From assembly GCA_005191425.1 (NCBI GenBank), contig SUPR01000029.1:1-36736 (forward strand): DNA of 36,736 nucleotides, in the 5' to 3' direction. This stretch comes from Candidatus Helarchaeota ASGARD archaeon Hel_GB_B (lineage in GTDB: Archaea > Asgardarchaeota > Lokiarchaeia > Helarchaeales > HEL-GB-B). This document shows positions 1 through 8,500 of this stretch, in pieces (within the stretch, counting starts at the first letter, position 1; each line of letters begins with the position of its first letter). Made by a program: the position numbers and the translations under genes. The notes below the pieces were generated by a model, which was not told the DNA's origin, did no database searches, and worked only from the letters and a program-made list of their open reading frames with translations.

Positions 1-233
1 AAATCTTTTGTCCACTTGTTCAAATCTTTTGTCCACTTGTTCAAATCTTTTGTCCACTTGTTCAAATCTTTTGTCCACTTGTTCAAATCTTTTGTCCATC
101 TGTGCTTGCATCTGTTCAAATCTTTTGTCCATCTGTGCTTGCATCTGTTCAAATCTTTTGTCCATCTGTTCAAATCTTTTGTCCATCTGTGCTTGCATCT
201 GTTCAAATCTTTTGTCCATCTGTTCAAATCTTT
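1..233. repeat. In-frame tandem repeat array, 21-bp and 33-bp units
   Basis: From the left edge, four essentially identical 21-bp units (caaatcttttgtccacttgt plus t; the first is cut by the edge) are followed by units of 33, 33, 21, 33 and 21 bp that carry tccatctgt instead of tccacttgt. A final partial unit begins at 225. The 33-bp unit is the 21-bp unit plus a 12-bp insert (gcttgcatctgt). All unit lengths are multiples of three, so gain or loss changes the coiled-coil length without a frameshift. The near-identity at DNA level points to recent expansion or homogenisation. Confidence 0.95.
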
Positions 234-381
234 TAGTATTAAATTCTATTAGATTTTTTATGTCCTCTTTTGTCGCTACAACCCCTGATAAAATGCGTAT
301 TAATACTCCTTTTATCTCATCATTCTCATTTATTAATTTTGGTAATACTTTTTTTAATTCTTCAATATCTATTGGAGTCAT
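1..381 (-). CDS. Coiled-coil heptad-repeat protein, N-terminal part (runs off left edge)
   Basis: The reverse strand stays open from an ATG at 381 to the window edge (127 codons, no stop), so the ORF track missed it. It begins MTPIDIEELKKVLPKLI. A helical head of about 50 residues is followed by repeats of EQVDKRF and EQMDKRF, with EQMQAQM inserts. This is a perfect seven-residue pattern, so a long coiled coil is expected. Repeats of this MDKRFE type are common in archaeal and bacterial proteins with a C-terminal nuclease-like or unknown domain (the DUF3782 type). That part would lie beyond the edge, so no function can be assigned. A GTG three codons upstream (390) is an alternative start. 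The two forward ORFs listed here (8-439 and 16-252) are shadows of the repeat. Confidence 0.8.
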   Translation of the reverse strand, partial: MTPIDIEELKKVLPKLINENDEIKGVLIRILSGVVATKEDIKNLIEFNTKRFEQMDKRFEQMQAQMDKRFEQMDKRFEQMQAQMDKRFEQMQAQMDKRFEQVDKRFEQVDKRFEQVDKRFEQVDKRF

Positions 382-1118
382 TAATTTCACTGTTTATAGT
401 ATCTTTATTTTTTTCTTATTTATTTTATTGGAATCGTAATTTTTAAAGATTATTTTCTTTCATTTCTTTATTTTCAAAATAGACACAGAAATTTATTAAA
501 AAAGCCTTATGGATAATTAAAATACAATTATTCATTTTTTTAAAAAACAGAATACAAGGAATATTTTATTAAATTAATAATATTATTTCTATTTTTATGA
601 AAATATAAAAATATTAAAATATAATGAAATTATTCAAAATAAATTTCAGATAAAAATTTTTTATTTCTTAAAAGGATAGATATAAATAATATTTCTACAT
701 ATTAATTTAAGAAATAAAATTAACTAAATCAATTTTAAAATTCTATTTACTGAAGTAAAATTACTCTATTTTGATAAGATTATTATAATTTTTATTTTAA
801 AAATGTTAATAAAATAATAAATTGTTTATGAACCAACTTTCTTTTAATTAGAAAATAAGAATATTTGGTATTATCAAATTAAATAGTTTATTATTTATGA
901 CCAATTTCTTATTAAGCATTCTAATTTTTATGATGAAATTTTTTGCAATGAGTGAACAAAATTTTGTTAAAAAAGTTTAATTTAAATGGCAAAATGATTG
1001 ATTTTTAGAAGGTTTTGATTCCTTTATAAAGTAGTCTTATCATTATACTAATTTTGAATATAAATAATTTCTTTATAGAAAATTTAATTTTTAAAGCGAT
1101 GAAACTATTTGATTCAAA
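382..1118. other. AT-rich intergenic region without a recognisable gene
   Basis: About 740 bp lie between the divergent coiled-coil gene and the envelope operon. No ORF of at least 60 codons, tRNA-like GC-rich stretch or CRISPR repeat is visible. It contains one copy of the cactcattgcaaaa motif (938-954, reverse strand) and a probable TATA box at its right end. Confidence 0.6.
938..954 (-). repeat. Intergenic motif copy A, CACTCATTGCAAAAAAT
   Basis: This 17-nt stretch is identical to 11150-11166, and its first 14 nt are identical to 24599-24612. All three copies lie outside recognised genes. Its function is unknown. Confidence 0.6.
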
Positions 1119-1126
1119 TTTATAAA
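1119..1126 (+). promoter_or_regulatory. TATA box of the envelope operon
   Basis: The element tttataaa is centred about 31 nt upstream of the ATG at 1154. The expected archaeal start site (about 25-28 nt downstream of the TATA centre) falls only a few bases before the ATG, so the transcript would be nearly leaderless. No Shine-Dalgarno sequence is visible. Confidence 0.5.
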
Positions 1127-1153
1127 AGAAAATAATTTATAGAATGATTTAAT

Positions 1154-2410
1154 ATGTGTTTGATAGAGAAAAGCAATAAAAAAGCAGGTAAAAAGAGTAA
1201 ATTTAATAAAAATATTATAAAAAAGTATTTATTGTTAATTATAATATTTTATATACTTAACGGGTATATTTACTTAATTAATAATGTGAATGCATTTGAT
1301 AAATTTAGCTATGAACTTGAAAATAATTATACGGAATTAGACAAACCTGATTTTGCTATAACAAATGATTACATAGTTGCTTTAAACAGTTATATTTATC
1401 AAAACTATTCCTTTTATGTTATTAACAAAATTACAAGGAAATTAGAGAGGGTTGACACTTTAGAAGTTTTTGGGGAGCAATTTCAACCTTTGTTAGTAGC
1501 AGGTAATAATGATTTAAATTATACACAAAATTTAGTTGTAATGGTAAATGAGTGGGGTGATTTACTATTAGTTGATTTGAATCTTAATAAGATAATTAAA
1601 TCAACAAATTCGATATATTCAAATATTGATTATGAAATTAAGGGTTTAAAATATTACAAGCAATATATCATTTTAATCGCAAAAATTCCGAGTTCTAGCA
1701 GTTATTTTCTTGCAATTCTTAATGATGATTTGAGTTTGATTTATAATTTCTATTTAGAGGATAGTAGTAAGTATTTATTACAAAATTTGAAAATTTGTGA
1801 AAATTTTTTATTGACGATTTTTACACCAAAAGGTAATGAAAATATAGAGGATGAATTGTTCATATATAATCTGACGCAATTAGATGTACCACCCACAAAA
1901 ATAGTATTGGGAATAAATATATATGATTCTGCCATTTCAAAATATTATAATTTAATTTATATTGGAACTAAGGGTTCAATTATTTTTTTAGATTTAAAGG
2001 CATATTCAGTGGTAGATAGTTATAACCTCTCAATTATTCAATCATTGACTAATATTGGAAATTTAAAAGTTTATAACAATCAAATTGTTCTTTCATTTGT
2101 ATTTGATTCAAAAATTTACTTTTTCAACATTATTAATAGGACGAGTATTAATTATAAAGGATATATTTCAGGCCTAGAATTAGCAAATCAATTAGAGTTC
2201 GAATTTTTAGAACAATTAAGCAATAAATCTACTAGAATGGTAATAAATACATATACAAGTCTTCTTATAATCAAATTTAACCAAGATATTATGGATCCAT
2301 CCGTCTATGAAAAATATGGTATTAATATTCAAGAGTCTATGCCTATTATTTTACTTATTTTAGGCATTTCAGTAGTAGTACTATTTGTTCAACATAAAAA
2401 ACAAAAGTGA
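1154..2410 (+). CDS. Membrane-anchored extracellular protein, possible beta-propeller
   Basis: This is the first gene of the envelope operon and has 418 aa. A basic N-terminus leads into a hydrophobic segment at about residues 27-46 (signal sequence or anchor). A single helix near the C-terminus (about 395-413, MPIILLILGISVVVLFV) ends in a short basic tail, giving a large outside domain. That domain is a run of short beta-strand-like blocks (for example YIVALNSYIY, NLVVMVNEWGDLLLVD, LIYIGTKGSIIFLDL) with the spacing and D/N turns of a PQQ/WD-type propeller. The fold is inferred from pattern only. The stop is 6 nt before the next gene. I do not recognise a family. Confidence 0.85.
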   Translation: MCLIEKSNKKAGKKSKFNKNIIKKYLLLIIIFYILNGYIYLINNVNAFDKFSYELENNYTELDKPDFAITNDYIVALNSYIYQNYSFYVINKITRKLERVDTLEVFGEQFQPLLVAGNNDLNYTQNLVVMVNEWGDLLLVDLNLNKIIKSTNSIYSNIDYEIKGLKYYKQYIILIAKIPSSSSYFLAILNDDLSLIYNFYLEDSSKYLLQNLKICENFLLTIFTPKGNENIEDELFIYNLTQLDVPPTKIVLGINIYDSAISKYYNLIYIGTKGSIIFLDLKAYSVVDSYNLSIIQSLTNIGNLKVYNNQIVLSFVFDSKIYFFNIINRTSINYKGYISGLELANQLEFEFLEQLSNKSTRMVINTYTSLLIIKFNQDIMDPSVYEKYGINIQESMPIILLILGISVVVLFVQHKKQK

Positions 2411-2416
2411 ATTACC

Positions 2417-4894
2417 GTGAAATATAAATTAGATAAATATAATGATTATGAATACGAAAAAAGGATAGCAAACTTTCTATGGAAGAGTAGAGAAAATAAA
2501 ACACAATATTATAATTTAAAAGACATTATTATGACTATCTTACTAATAACTATTAGTATTTTTATAGCAGAAGCTATGACCTTATGGGTTAATATGTTTT
2601 GGACTTTAGCATTTTTAACAATAATGATGTTTTTCTCGGCATTTTTAATAAAATATTCTAGATTTTATAGATTACTACCGCTTCATTCTTCAATAATAGA
2701 AGAAATACAGCTACCAAATTCTATTAAATATTTCTTTTTGTTAGATAAAAATAATAGACCTAATTATGATGTTTTGTTTATTGATAATGGTGATAAAACA
2801 ACAGGATTAACATTATTTAAAATTAAAGCTCCCTCAAAGAAATTGTTTTATAGTTTTAATGAGTTTGTTAGAGGATTATATGAGAAAAAGGATGTCCCAC
2901 TTTTTTGGTATCAAGTCCAAGAACCTGTTGAATATAAAGATTTTATTGAACTAGATTGCATAACAGAAAAAGCAAAAAATAAACTTCTAATGTATCCAAG
3001 AGATTCTCGTGAATCATTACTTGTAGTTCCAGGTGGAATCTGGCGGACCACTATAATTTTTGGTACAAAAGGATTTACCGTACCAAATGCTCCATTGAAC
3101 GAATTAAAATTATTGTTAAAAAAGCTTGAAGTCTTGCGAATTAAGTTATTGACTAATTTTAAAGGGGTATCTTCTGGAATACCGATTAGTCCATTGACTA
3201 AAAAAGAATTATTTTCACTGGTCAATTCATTAATGATTAACCAAGATTGTGAGCAGTCAGTTTTTTACCAAACAGGTATTGAAAATGTGAATCATTTTCT
3301 AAATTTTCCAAAAATGGCAATTAAAAGTTTGAAATCAAAATATCCAGCGGAATTTACAGTACCTACCGATCTACCATATGATATTGGCCCACTTGGATAT
3401 TCTATAGAACCAGAATTTCAATCTACAGAACGGAGCATTGGATTATATTCTAAAGAATTAGGGCATGGATTATTAAGTGTAGGGGCTATCCAAGATGAAT
3501 TATTTAAAATTAATACCTTAGTTTTATACGAAGCTGTCATTCAGGAATATTCGTTTATAATTATTACCAGTAATAAAAAATATAGAAAAATGCTACAATA
3601 TATAGATAACCTGACTATTTTTCCATATAAAAAATATGGTATAGATATTTTTAATGATGAAGGATTTGAGCGTGAAAAATATATCTCAGAATTAGAGAAA
3701 ATCTTCAAAATATCATTATCATTAGACCAAGATGCTCCGCTTTATTCGATTTTAATTGAAATATATAATGAAGGAAATAGAAGTATCGATGGCTTAATTA
3801 GGCTTATTGAAGACAAAATAAAAAATGAAGGAACTGATATGAATTATAGAGATAGACAGGCCATTAATACTCTTAAAGAAACTCTCGAATTACTATTAAA
3901 AAGTGAAACTGCTAAATTTTTTGAGCTAAAGAATTTACCAATAGATAATAGATTACATAATTCAATTTTTGAAATAGATATTAGACAAAGAAAAGTAAAA
4001 AAGATTGTAATTTTTCTATTACTTTTAAAATTCGCTATAAAATCAATAGTTGATCAAAATTTCGGAAAAAATTTAATAATATTAATTGATGATGCAGATT
4101 TTATTTTTCATGACGAACGGCCCTACTCGCATGGAAATTTAACAGAACGGGAATTAACGACAATTGAATTCCTTAAATTCTTAAAGAGGTCTGGTGTTAT
4201 TCCATTTTTATCAATTTCAAATCCTAAAGATATAATCCCAGATATTATTAATGAATTAGGGAATGCTTTTGTTTCAAATATGAAAATTTTCGATAATATT
4301 ATGGCTATAAGGCAAGTATTAAATTTAAATTTAAACCGTGGCCAAAAAACAGAGGAACATAAACCTACTTTTTATTCAGAATTACGTAAATATGGATATC
4401 AATTTGAATATTTAAGTGATATGGCACCTAATGAATTCTTATTGAAAAGACCTGGTGTTAGGACATGTTTTCCGATATCTATTAGGCCATTAGAATTTAA
4501 TAACATAAATTATTCTGATGACCAAATTTTAAACCGAACTTATACTCAGATCCCTGAACTTAGAAAAACATTCTCAATTCCTGATTATGAAACAGTCCTT
4601 GAAAAAGACTTTAAGGGCGATCAAGATGATATCAATTCAGTTTTAGAAATTCTAGAAATTTTAATGGAATATCCAAGGATCTCTTTAAGCGCAATCATTT
4701 CTGCAACTTCATTAAATCAGAAAGAAGTTGATTATTTTATTAAATCACTTAAAAAATGCAAGTATATTAGGGCAGAGCAAGTGAGAAGTGGAGCATTTAA
4801 CAGATATGAAATCATAATAACAGATAAGGGTAGGTCTGTATATAGAGAATATATTCATTTAAAAAAAAGATTGACAGATGATGAAAATGAATAA
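2417..4894 (+). CDS. Membrane-tethered HerA/VirB4-like protein with degenerate Walker A and C-terminal winged helix
   Basis: 825 aa, with a GTG start 6 nt after the previous stop. Two transmembrane helices (about 36-53 and 58-79) are followed by an alpha/beta domain (about 100-275) and then a HerA/VirB4/TraC-type RecA core. The core is recognised by order: a lead-in IGLYSKELGHGLLSVGAI, a Walker B-like strand NLIILIDDADFIF (about 551-563), the SISNPKDIIPDII segment where HerA has its TQ-P motif (about 598), and the closing FLLKRPG strand. A winged helix follows at about 738-815. The P-loop position reads VGAIQDELF (about 353-361) instead of GxxGxGK[ST], and Walker B has DD instead of DE. ATP hydrolysis is therefore unlikely, and a structural or regulatory role is inferred. 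The tethering and N-domain recall CedB/VirB4 motors of DNA-transfer systems. Its N-domain has a stand-alone paralogue at 12395-13168. Confidence 0.85.
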   Translation: MKYKLDKYNDYEYEKRIANFLWKSRENKTQYYNLKDIIMTILLITISIFIAEAMTLWVNMFWTLAFLTIMMFFSAFLIKYSRFYRLLPLHSSIIEEIQLPNSIKYFFLLDKNNRPNYDVLFIDNGDKTTGLTLFKIKAPSKKLFYSFNEFVRGLYEKKDVPLFWYQVQEPVEYKDFIELDCITEKAKNKLLMYPRDSRESLLVVPGGIWRTTIIFGTKGFTVPNAPLNELKLLLKKLEVLRIKLLTNFKGVSSGIPISPLTKKELFSLVNSLMINQDCEQSVFYQTGIENVNHFLNFPKMAIKSLKSKYPAEFTVPTDLPYDIGPLGYSIEPEFQSTERSIGLYSKELGHGLLSVGAIQDELFKINTLVLYEAVIQEYSFIIITSNKKYRKMLQYIDNLTIFPYKKYGIDIFNDEGFEREKYISELEKIFKISLSLDQDAPLYSILIEIYNEGNRSIDGLIRLIEDKIKNEGTDMNYRDRQAINTLKETLELLLKSETAKFFELKNLPIDNRLHNSIFEIDIRQRKVKKIVIFLLLLKFAIKSIVDQNFGKNLIILIDDADFIFHDERPYSHGNLTERELTTIEFLKFLKRSGVIPFLSISNPKDIIPDIINELGNAFVSNMKIFDNIMAIRQVLNLNLNRGQKTEEHKPTFYSELRKYGYQFEYLSDMAPNEFLLKRPGVRTCFPISIRPLEFNNINYSDDQILNRTYTQIPELRKTFSIPDYETVLEKDFKGDQDDINSVLEILEILMEYPRISLSAIISATSLNQKEVDYFIKSLKKCKYIRAEQVRSGAFNRYEIIITDKGRSVYREYIHLKKRLTDDENE

Positions 4895-5795
4895 ACTAAA
4901 GTTCATTTCTAATTTCATTATTATATTTTTTATGATTAATTTTATAATAGTAGGTTTAATCCCAAATATTTTTGGTATTTCTAATGCTACTCAGACATCA
5001 AATAATTTATATTTTTTATCGGTCGGAGAAGCGTATTATGAGTCAAAATCTAATGAACTTATACCAAATGAAGGACCAGCAATTTGGCATATTAAAACAA
5101 ATTTTGATAATGAATGCATATATATCTTATTTGATATTATGGACACAACAAATCCTGATAACAAAAATTTAGATCATTTGACATTTTATATTGATTTCAG
5201 CAATAATAATTATTTATCTGATAAATCGTCTTTTGGATTCTATATACAACGCAATTTATTAATTAAATATTACAGATACAATACAAATCAAGGAAATTTC
5301 GTTGAGGTATGTCCTCCCGATGACGGATCTATGGGTACTATACATATTTTACCTTCCTGGAAAGTTTATTATGTTTTTAATTATTCTCAATTTGGATATC
5401 CGAAATATCCCGAAAATCAGACGATAAAATTAATGGCAATTTATACAGACCATATTATTGGGTCTATTATATTAGATTATAAATATCCCAGTCTATGTAA
5501 CAGCTTATTAAAGAGTTCTTGGGCTACAGGGTATTTTATTGAAGGGTATTCAAATAATGATGCTTTTGTTATTACAATTTGGATATTAATTTTTATTATA
5601 ATTGCTGGATTTGCACTTATTTCATATAAACAATATAAAAGTTCATCAGAATTTCAAAAATTCAATAATAATAGACCTAAAAACAAAACAAATAGTTTAT
5701 TGAATTTTTCTATTCCAAGATTAAATGAAGAAGATTCTGGTGATGATGATATAAATTATGAAATTGATTCATTTGAAGGTTATGAACCATGGTAA
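4878..5795 (+). CDS. Single-pass surface protein with DOMON/CBM9-like beta-sandwich
   Basis: 305 aa, overlapping the end of the HerA-like gene by 17 nt. Three in-frame ATGs (4878, 4881, 4887) are possible starts; the longest is shown. A signal sequence (about 8-35) precedes a beta-rich outside domain with the pattern IWHIKTNFDNECIYILFDIMD followed by FYIDFSNN. This resembles DOMON/CBM9-type sandwiches, which bind haem, sugars or other ligands. No ligand can be inferred. One helix (about 230-250) is followed by a roughly 50-residue cytoplasmic tail that ends acidic (EEDSGDDD). A tail like that could bind a basic cytoplasmic partner. The stop codon overlaps the ATG of the next small ORF (ATGGTAA). 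Confidence 0.82.
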   Translation: MMKMNKLKFISNFIIIFFMINFIIVGLIPNIFGISNATQTSNNLYFLSVGEAYYESKSNELIPNEGPAIWHIKTNFDNECIYILFDIMDTTNPDNKNLDHLTFYIDFSNNNYLSDKSSFGFYIQRNLLIKYYRYNTNQGNFVEVCPPDDGSMGTIHILPSWKVYYVFNYSQFGYPKYPENQTIKLMAIYTDHIIGSIILDYKYPSLCNSLLKSSWATGYFIEGYSNNDAFVITIWILIFIIIAGFALISYKQYKSSSEFQKFNNNRPKNKTNSLLNFSIPRLNEEDSGDDDINYEIDSFEGYEPW

Positions 5796-6031
5796 ATTCT
5801 GAAATATTATTTGAGAAATCTCTTGTGTTAAAATTTTTAGAAATTTTTAAAATGAAAAAAATCAAATTGCTAAAAAAATGGGTTGATTATACAGCCCGAA
5901 TCATCTTTACCTTAAAAAATAACTGTAAAATACATTTGATATTATCAAAACTTAAAAAGAATTACATGTTTTATCATATAAAAACTTATATTCCAAATAT
6001 TAAATCTATATTAAGGATGTGTGCAAAATGA
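5789..6031 (+). CDS. Small basic ORF between overlapping operon genes
   Basis: 80 aa, rich in Lys, Ile and Leu, with no recognised domain. The case for a real gene is its boundaries. The ATG overlaps the upstream stop (ATGGTAA) and the TGA overlaps the ATG of the downstream gene (ATGA at 6028-6031). Without it the operon would contain its only gap of more than 200 nt. It has no obvious transmembrane helix. An alternative is a non-coding spacer with an accidental ORF. Confidence 0.45.
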   Translation: MVNSEILFEKSLVLKFLEIFKMKKIKLLKKWVDYTARIIFTLKNNCKIHLILSKLKKNYMFYHIKTYIPNIKSILRMCAK

Positions 6032-8496
6032 AAAAGAAGTCAACATTAATTATTGTTATTTTCATAATAACTGCACTGGTACTCATAATTAATTTAAAAT
6101 ATATGAACCAAAATAATATTTTGACTAAAAAAGACCTAAAAACTAATATACAACATTCTCAAGCCGAACCTTACTTCTATACTGTATATTCATCAAACTA
6201 TTATACAAGCTCAAATTACTCTATATTTGGCGGTCTTGCTGATTTAAAAACAGAAGTTCCAGGATTCATGAGTATTTCAAAATCATTTCATGGAATAGAG
6301 GGCTTAATATATATTGAATATGAATTTGATATGAGAAATATATATACAGATATAATGGACACTTTCATAATAGATTTACTTGCAAACGGAGGAATGAACT
6401 TAACTGGAACGACTAATCTAACCTTATACGTCTATAATTATACTACAGACAATTATATATCGATCTATAAAATAAATGGAGACACTGAAAATATTTTTAG
6501 AAAAAATGGATACATTGAAGTAGAACTTTCAAAAATATTTGGTATTAATAATATAAAATATAATTTAATCTCGCAATATAAAATGAAATTCAAAATTGTA
6601 TTACATAATAAATTGGTTAATACAATACCTCAAGATTTTGAGCAGAAATTATACATTTATTATATCCAATTATTAATTGGAAAAGATATTGAAATTAGAA
6701 ATTTAGAAGCTTCAAGGTTGGTCGACCTCACAAATGGATATTTTCATGTAATAGGAAATTTGACTAATATGTTTGAATTAGATAATAAAACAATTCAGTT
6801 TGGAATTTCTAATGTATTTCAATATCAAACGGTAATAGCGAATTTTTATATTGAATATGACCTTGGGTATTTCGTAAAAGAGGAAATCCTAGGCATTTTG
6901 TTCCATCATTTAGACTGGATATATAGTTCTGGCGCTAGCTTTTATTGCGAAGATCCGTATATTTCAATTTTTAATTTCAATACCAATTCTACTATATCCA
7001 TTCAGTCAATTAAAGAAGATCCACAAAGCTCACTAGAGAATGTTGATCCAATAAGGTGGGATAGTCGAATCAGTGTGAATAAAACCGGCGTTATTAATGG
7101 TTCGGTTATTAGGGTCTATTATCATGCAAAAATTACAAATTTAGATCCAGCGCCTGCTTATTTTAGTATTACTATAGACCTGGGTACAATACAATTTGTA
7201 AGATCGCTAAGTCCTTTTGTAGCTAATGTAAATGTAATTGACAATTATGAATATTGGGGAAATAATGCTTGGATAAATGGGACTGTCTACAAGGGAAAAT
7301 ATGATTTGGCTAACATTACTATTGAATCCTCAGGTGATGTTATTTCTACTGTTCCAGGTTATTTTGAATACCCAATAGTTATAAATTCTGAGGGACAATA
7401 TGAATTTTATGTAAAAGCAACAGACATATATGGCTATTCTAGTATTTCCGGCCCTTATTATATACAATTCAATAGCCACCCAGTCCAAATTAACTTATTA
7501 CTCGAAGAATTCCCATATCCAACCCCTCCAGATTTACCTAAAATAGATGTAAATATCTTAATTAAAGATGCTATTTTTAATATACCTTTGTCCAATACTT
7601 TTTTTGATCTATTTGTCGAACGAAATAATACCATAATAACAACTTATCGTAATTTATTAACAGGAGAAGATGGGACTTATCAACTTTATTACGATGTAGA
7701 ACGCGATAAATATCTTGATATAGAATATAAATTTACAGTTGAAGTCCATCAAATGATGAATTATCAATATGCTTCAGCATCATCATATATAATGCCTACA
7801 CTTGCACCTTGTTATATCACAATAATTAATTATACAATATCTAACAATGCTTTTGCAGGGGATCATTTTAGTTTACAAATTGAATATTATTCTCTTGCCA
7901 ATTTTACAAATGCTTGGTTATTATTAAATAATTCAATAATTAGTGATTTAAATCTCCATGAAGGAAATAATACAATAAATATTATTAATGATAGAGCTGG
8001 GTTATGCAATTATCAAATTCGAGTTATTAATGACCACGGCTATTCTAATATTTCAAAACCATTATACCTATATTTTAAACCCAATCCTATTATTTGTGAA
8101 GTTAAACATGTAATTAATTATTTAAATAAATACTTATTCATTAACATTTCAATTTTGGATAAAAGGACTAATCAGACACTACCTAATATCCCTATTGATA
8201 TCACTATTTATGATAATAATTTAATATTCTGGAAAACAACACTTCCTTCTACTTTACCATACACTCCAATATATATTCAATTCGATTTATCTTCTCATAA
8301 TTTCTCAATATTTGTAAATATCAATAATACTTCGTTATATAAGGGCCAAAGTATTAAAATTTTAAACATAGCCTTTAAATATAAACCATATCCATATTCT
8401 GAAACAATTCTTATGGTCGTATTATCTGGTGTGGGCATATCTGTCTTTTTTATTCAAAATAAGAAAAACAATATACACATAAAAAAGGAGGATTAA
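6028..8496 (+). CDS. Large single-pass surface protein with Ig-like/beta-sandwich domains
   Basis: 822 aa from the ATG at 6028. The track start at 6019 is a GTG only 2 nt behind the AAGGA sequence at 6013-6017, too close to use it, whereas the ATG has a spacing of 10. An N-terminal signal or anchor helix (about residues 5-24) is followed by about 760 residues of beta-rich, Asn/Tyr/Ile-rich sequence with many NxS/T sequons. Ig-like blocks include one around residues 410-490 (NSEGQYEFYVKATDIYGYSS). A single helix (TILMVVLSGVGISVFFI) and a short basic tail close the protein. It is probably an adhesin or structural envelope protein; the family is not recognised. Four nt separate it from the next gene, whose Shine-Dalgarno sequence lies in its last codons. 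Confidence 0.85.
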   Translation: MKKKSTLIIVIFIITALVLIINLKYMNQNNILTKKDLKTNIQHSQAEPYFYTVYSSNYYTSSNYSIFGGLADLKTEVPGFMSISKSFHGIEGLIYIEYEFDMRNIYTDIMDTFIIDLLANGGMNLTGTTNLTLYVYNYTTDNYISIYKINGDTENIFRKNGYIEVELSKIFGINNIKYNLISQYKMKFKIVLHNKLVNTIPQDFEQKLYIYYIQLLIGKDIEIRNLEASRLVDLTNGYFHVIGNLTNMFELDNKTIQFGISNVFQYQTVIANFYIEYDLGYFVKEEILGILFHHLDWIYSSGASFYCEDPYISIFNFNTNSTISIQSIKEDPQSSLENVDPIRWDSRISVNKTGVINGSVIRVYYHAKITNLDPAPAYFSITIDLGTIQFVRSLSPFVANVNVIDNYEYWGNNAWINGTVYKGKYDLANITIESSGDVISTVPGYFEYPIVINSEGQYEFYVKATDIYGYSSISGPYYIQFNSHPVQINLLLEEFPYPTPPDLPKIDVNILIKDAIFNIPLSNTFFDLFVERNNTIITTYRNLLTGEDGTYQLYYDVERDKYLDIEYKFTVEVHQMMNYQYASASSYIMPTLAPCYITIINYTISNNAFAGDHFSLQIEYYSLANFTNAWLLLNNSIISDLNLHEGNNTINIINDRAGLCNYQIRVINDHGYSNISKPLYLYFKPNPIICEVKHVINYLNKYLFINISILDKRTNQTLPNIPIDITIYDNNLIFWKTTLPSTLPYTPIYIQFDLSSHNFSIFVNINNTSLYKGQSIKILNIAFKYKPYPYSETILMVVLSGVGISVFFIQNKKNNIHIKKED
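8487..8492 (+). promoter_or_regulatory. Strong Shine-Dalgarno sequence deciding a TTG start
   Basis: GGAGGA sits 8 nt before the TTG at 8501, inside the last codons of the upstream gene. It makes the TTG-started 92-aa ORF credible. Confidence 0.75.
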
Positions 8497-8500
8497 TATT

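Noticed and set aside
1-233. CRISPR array
   Set aside because: The repeats are contiguous 21/33-bp units without unique spacers and are in frame with a protein.
8-439. Forward ORFs of 143 and 78 aa (MSTCSNLLSTCSNLL..., MFKSFVHLFKSF...)
   Set aside because: They are the opposite-strand reading of the heptad-repeat gene; the reverse strand gives a proper coiled-coil protein with a plausible start.
382-1153. tRNA, rRNA or other structured RNA genes in the long intergenic regions
   Set aside because: No GC-rich cloverleaf-like stretch or conserved rRNA sequence is visible in any of the intergenic regions of the window.
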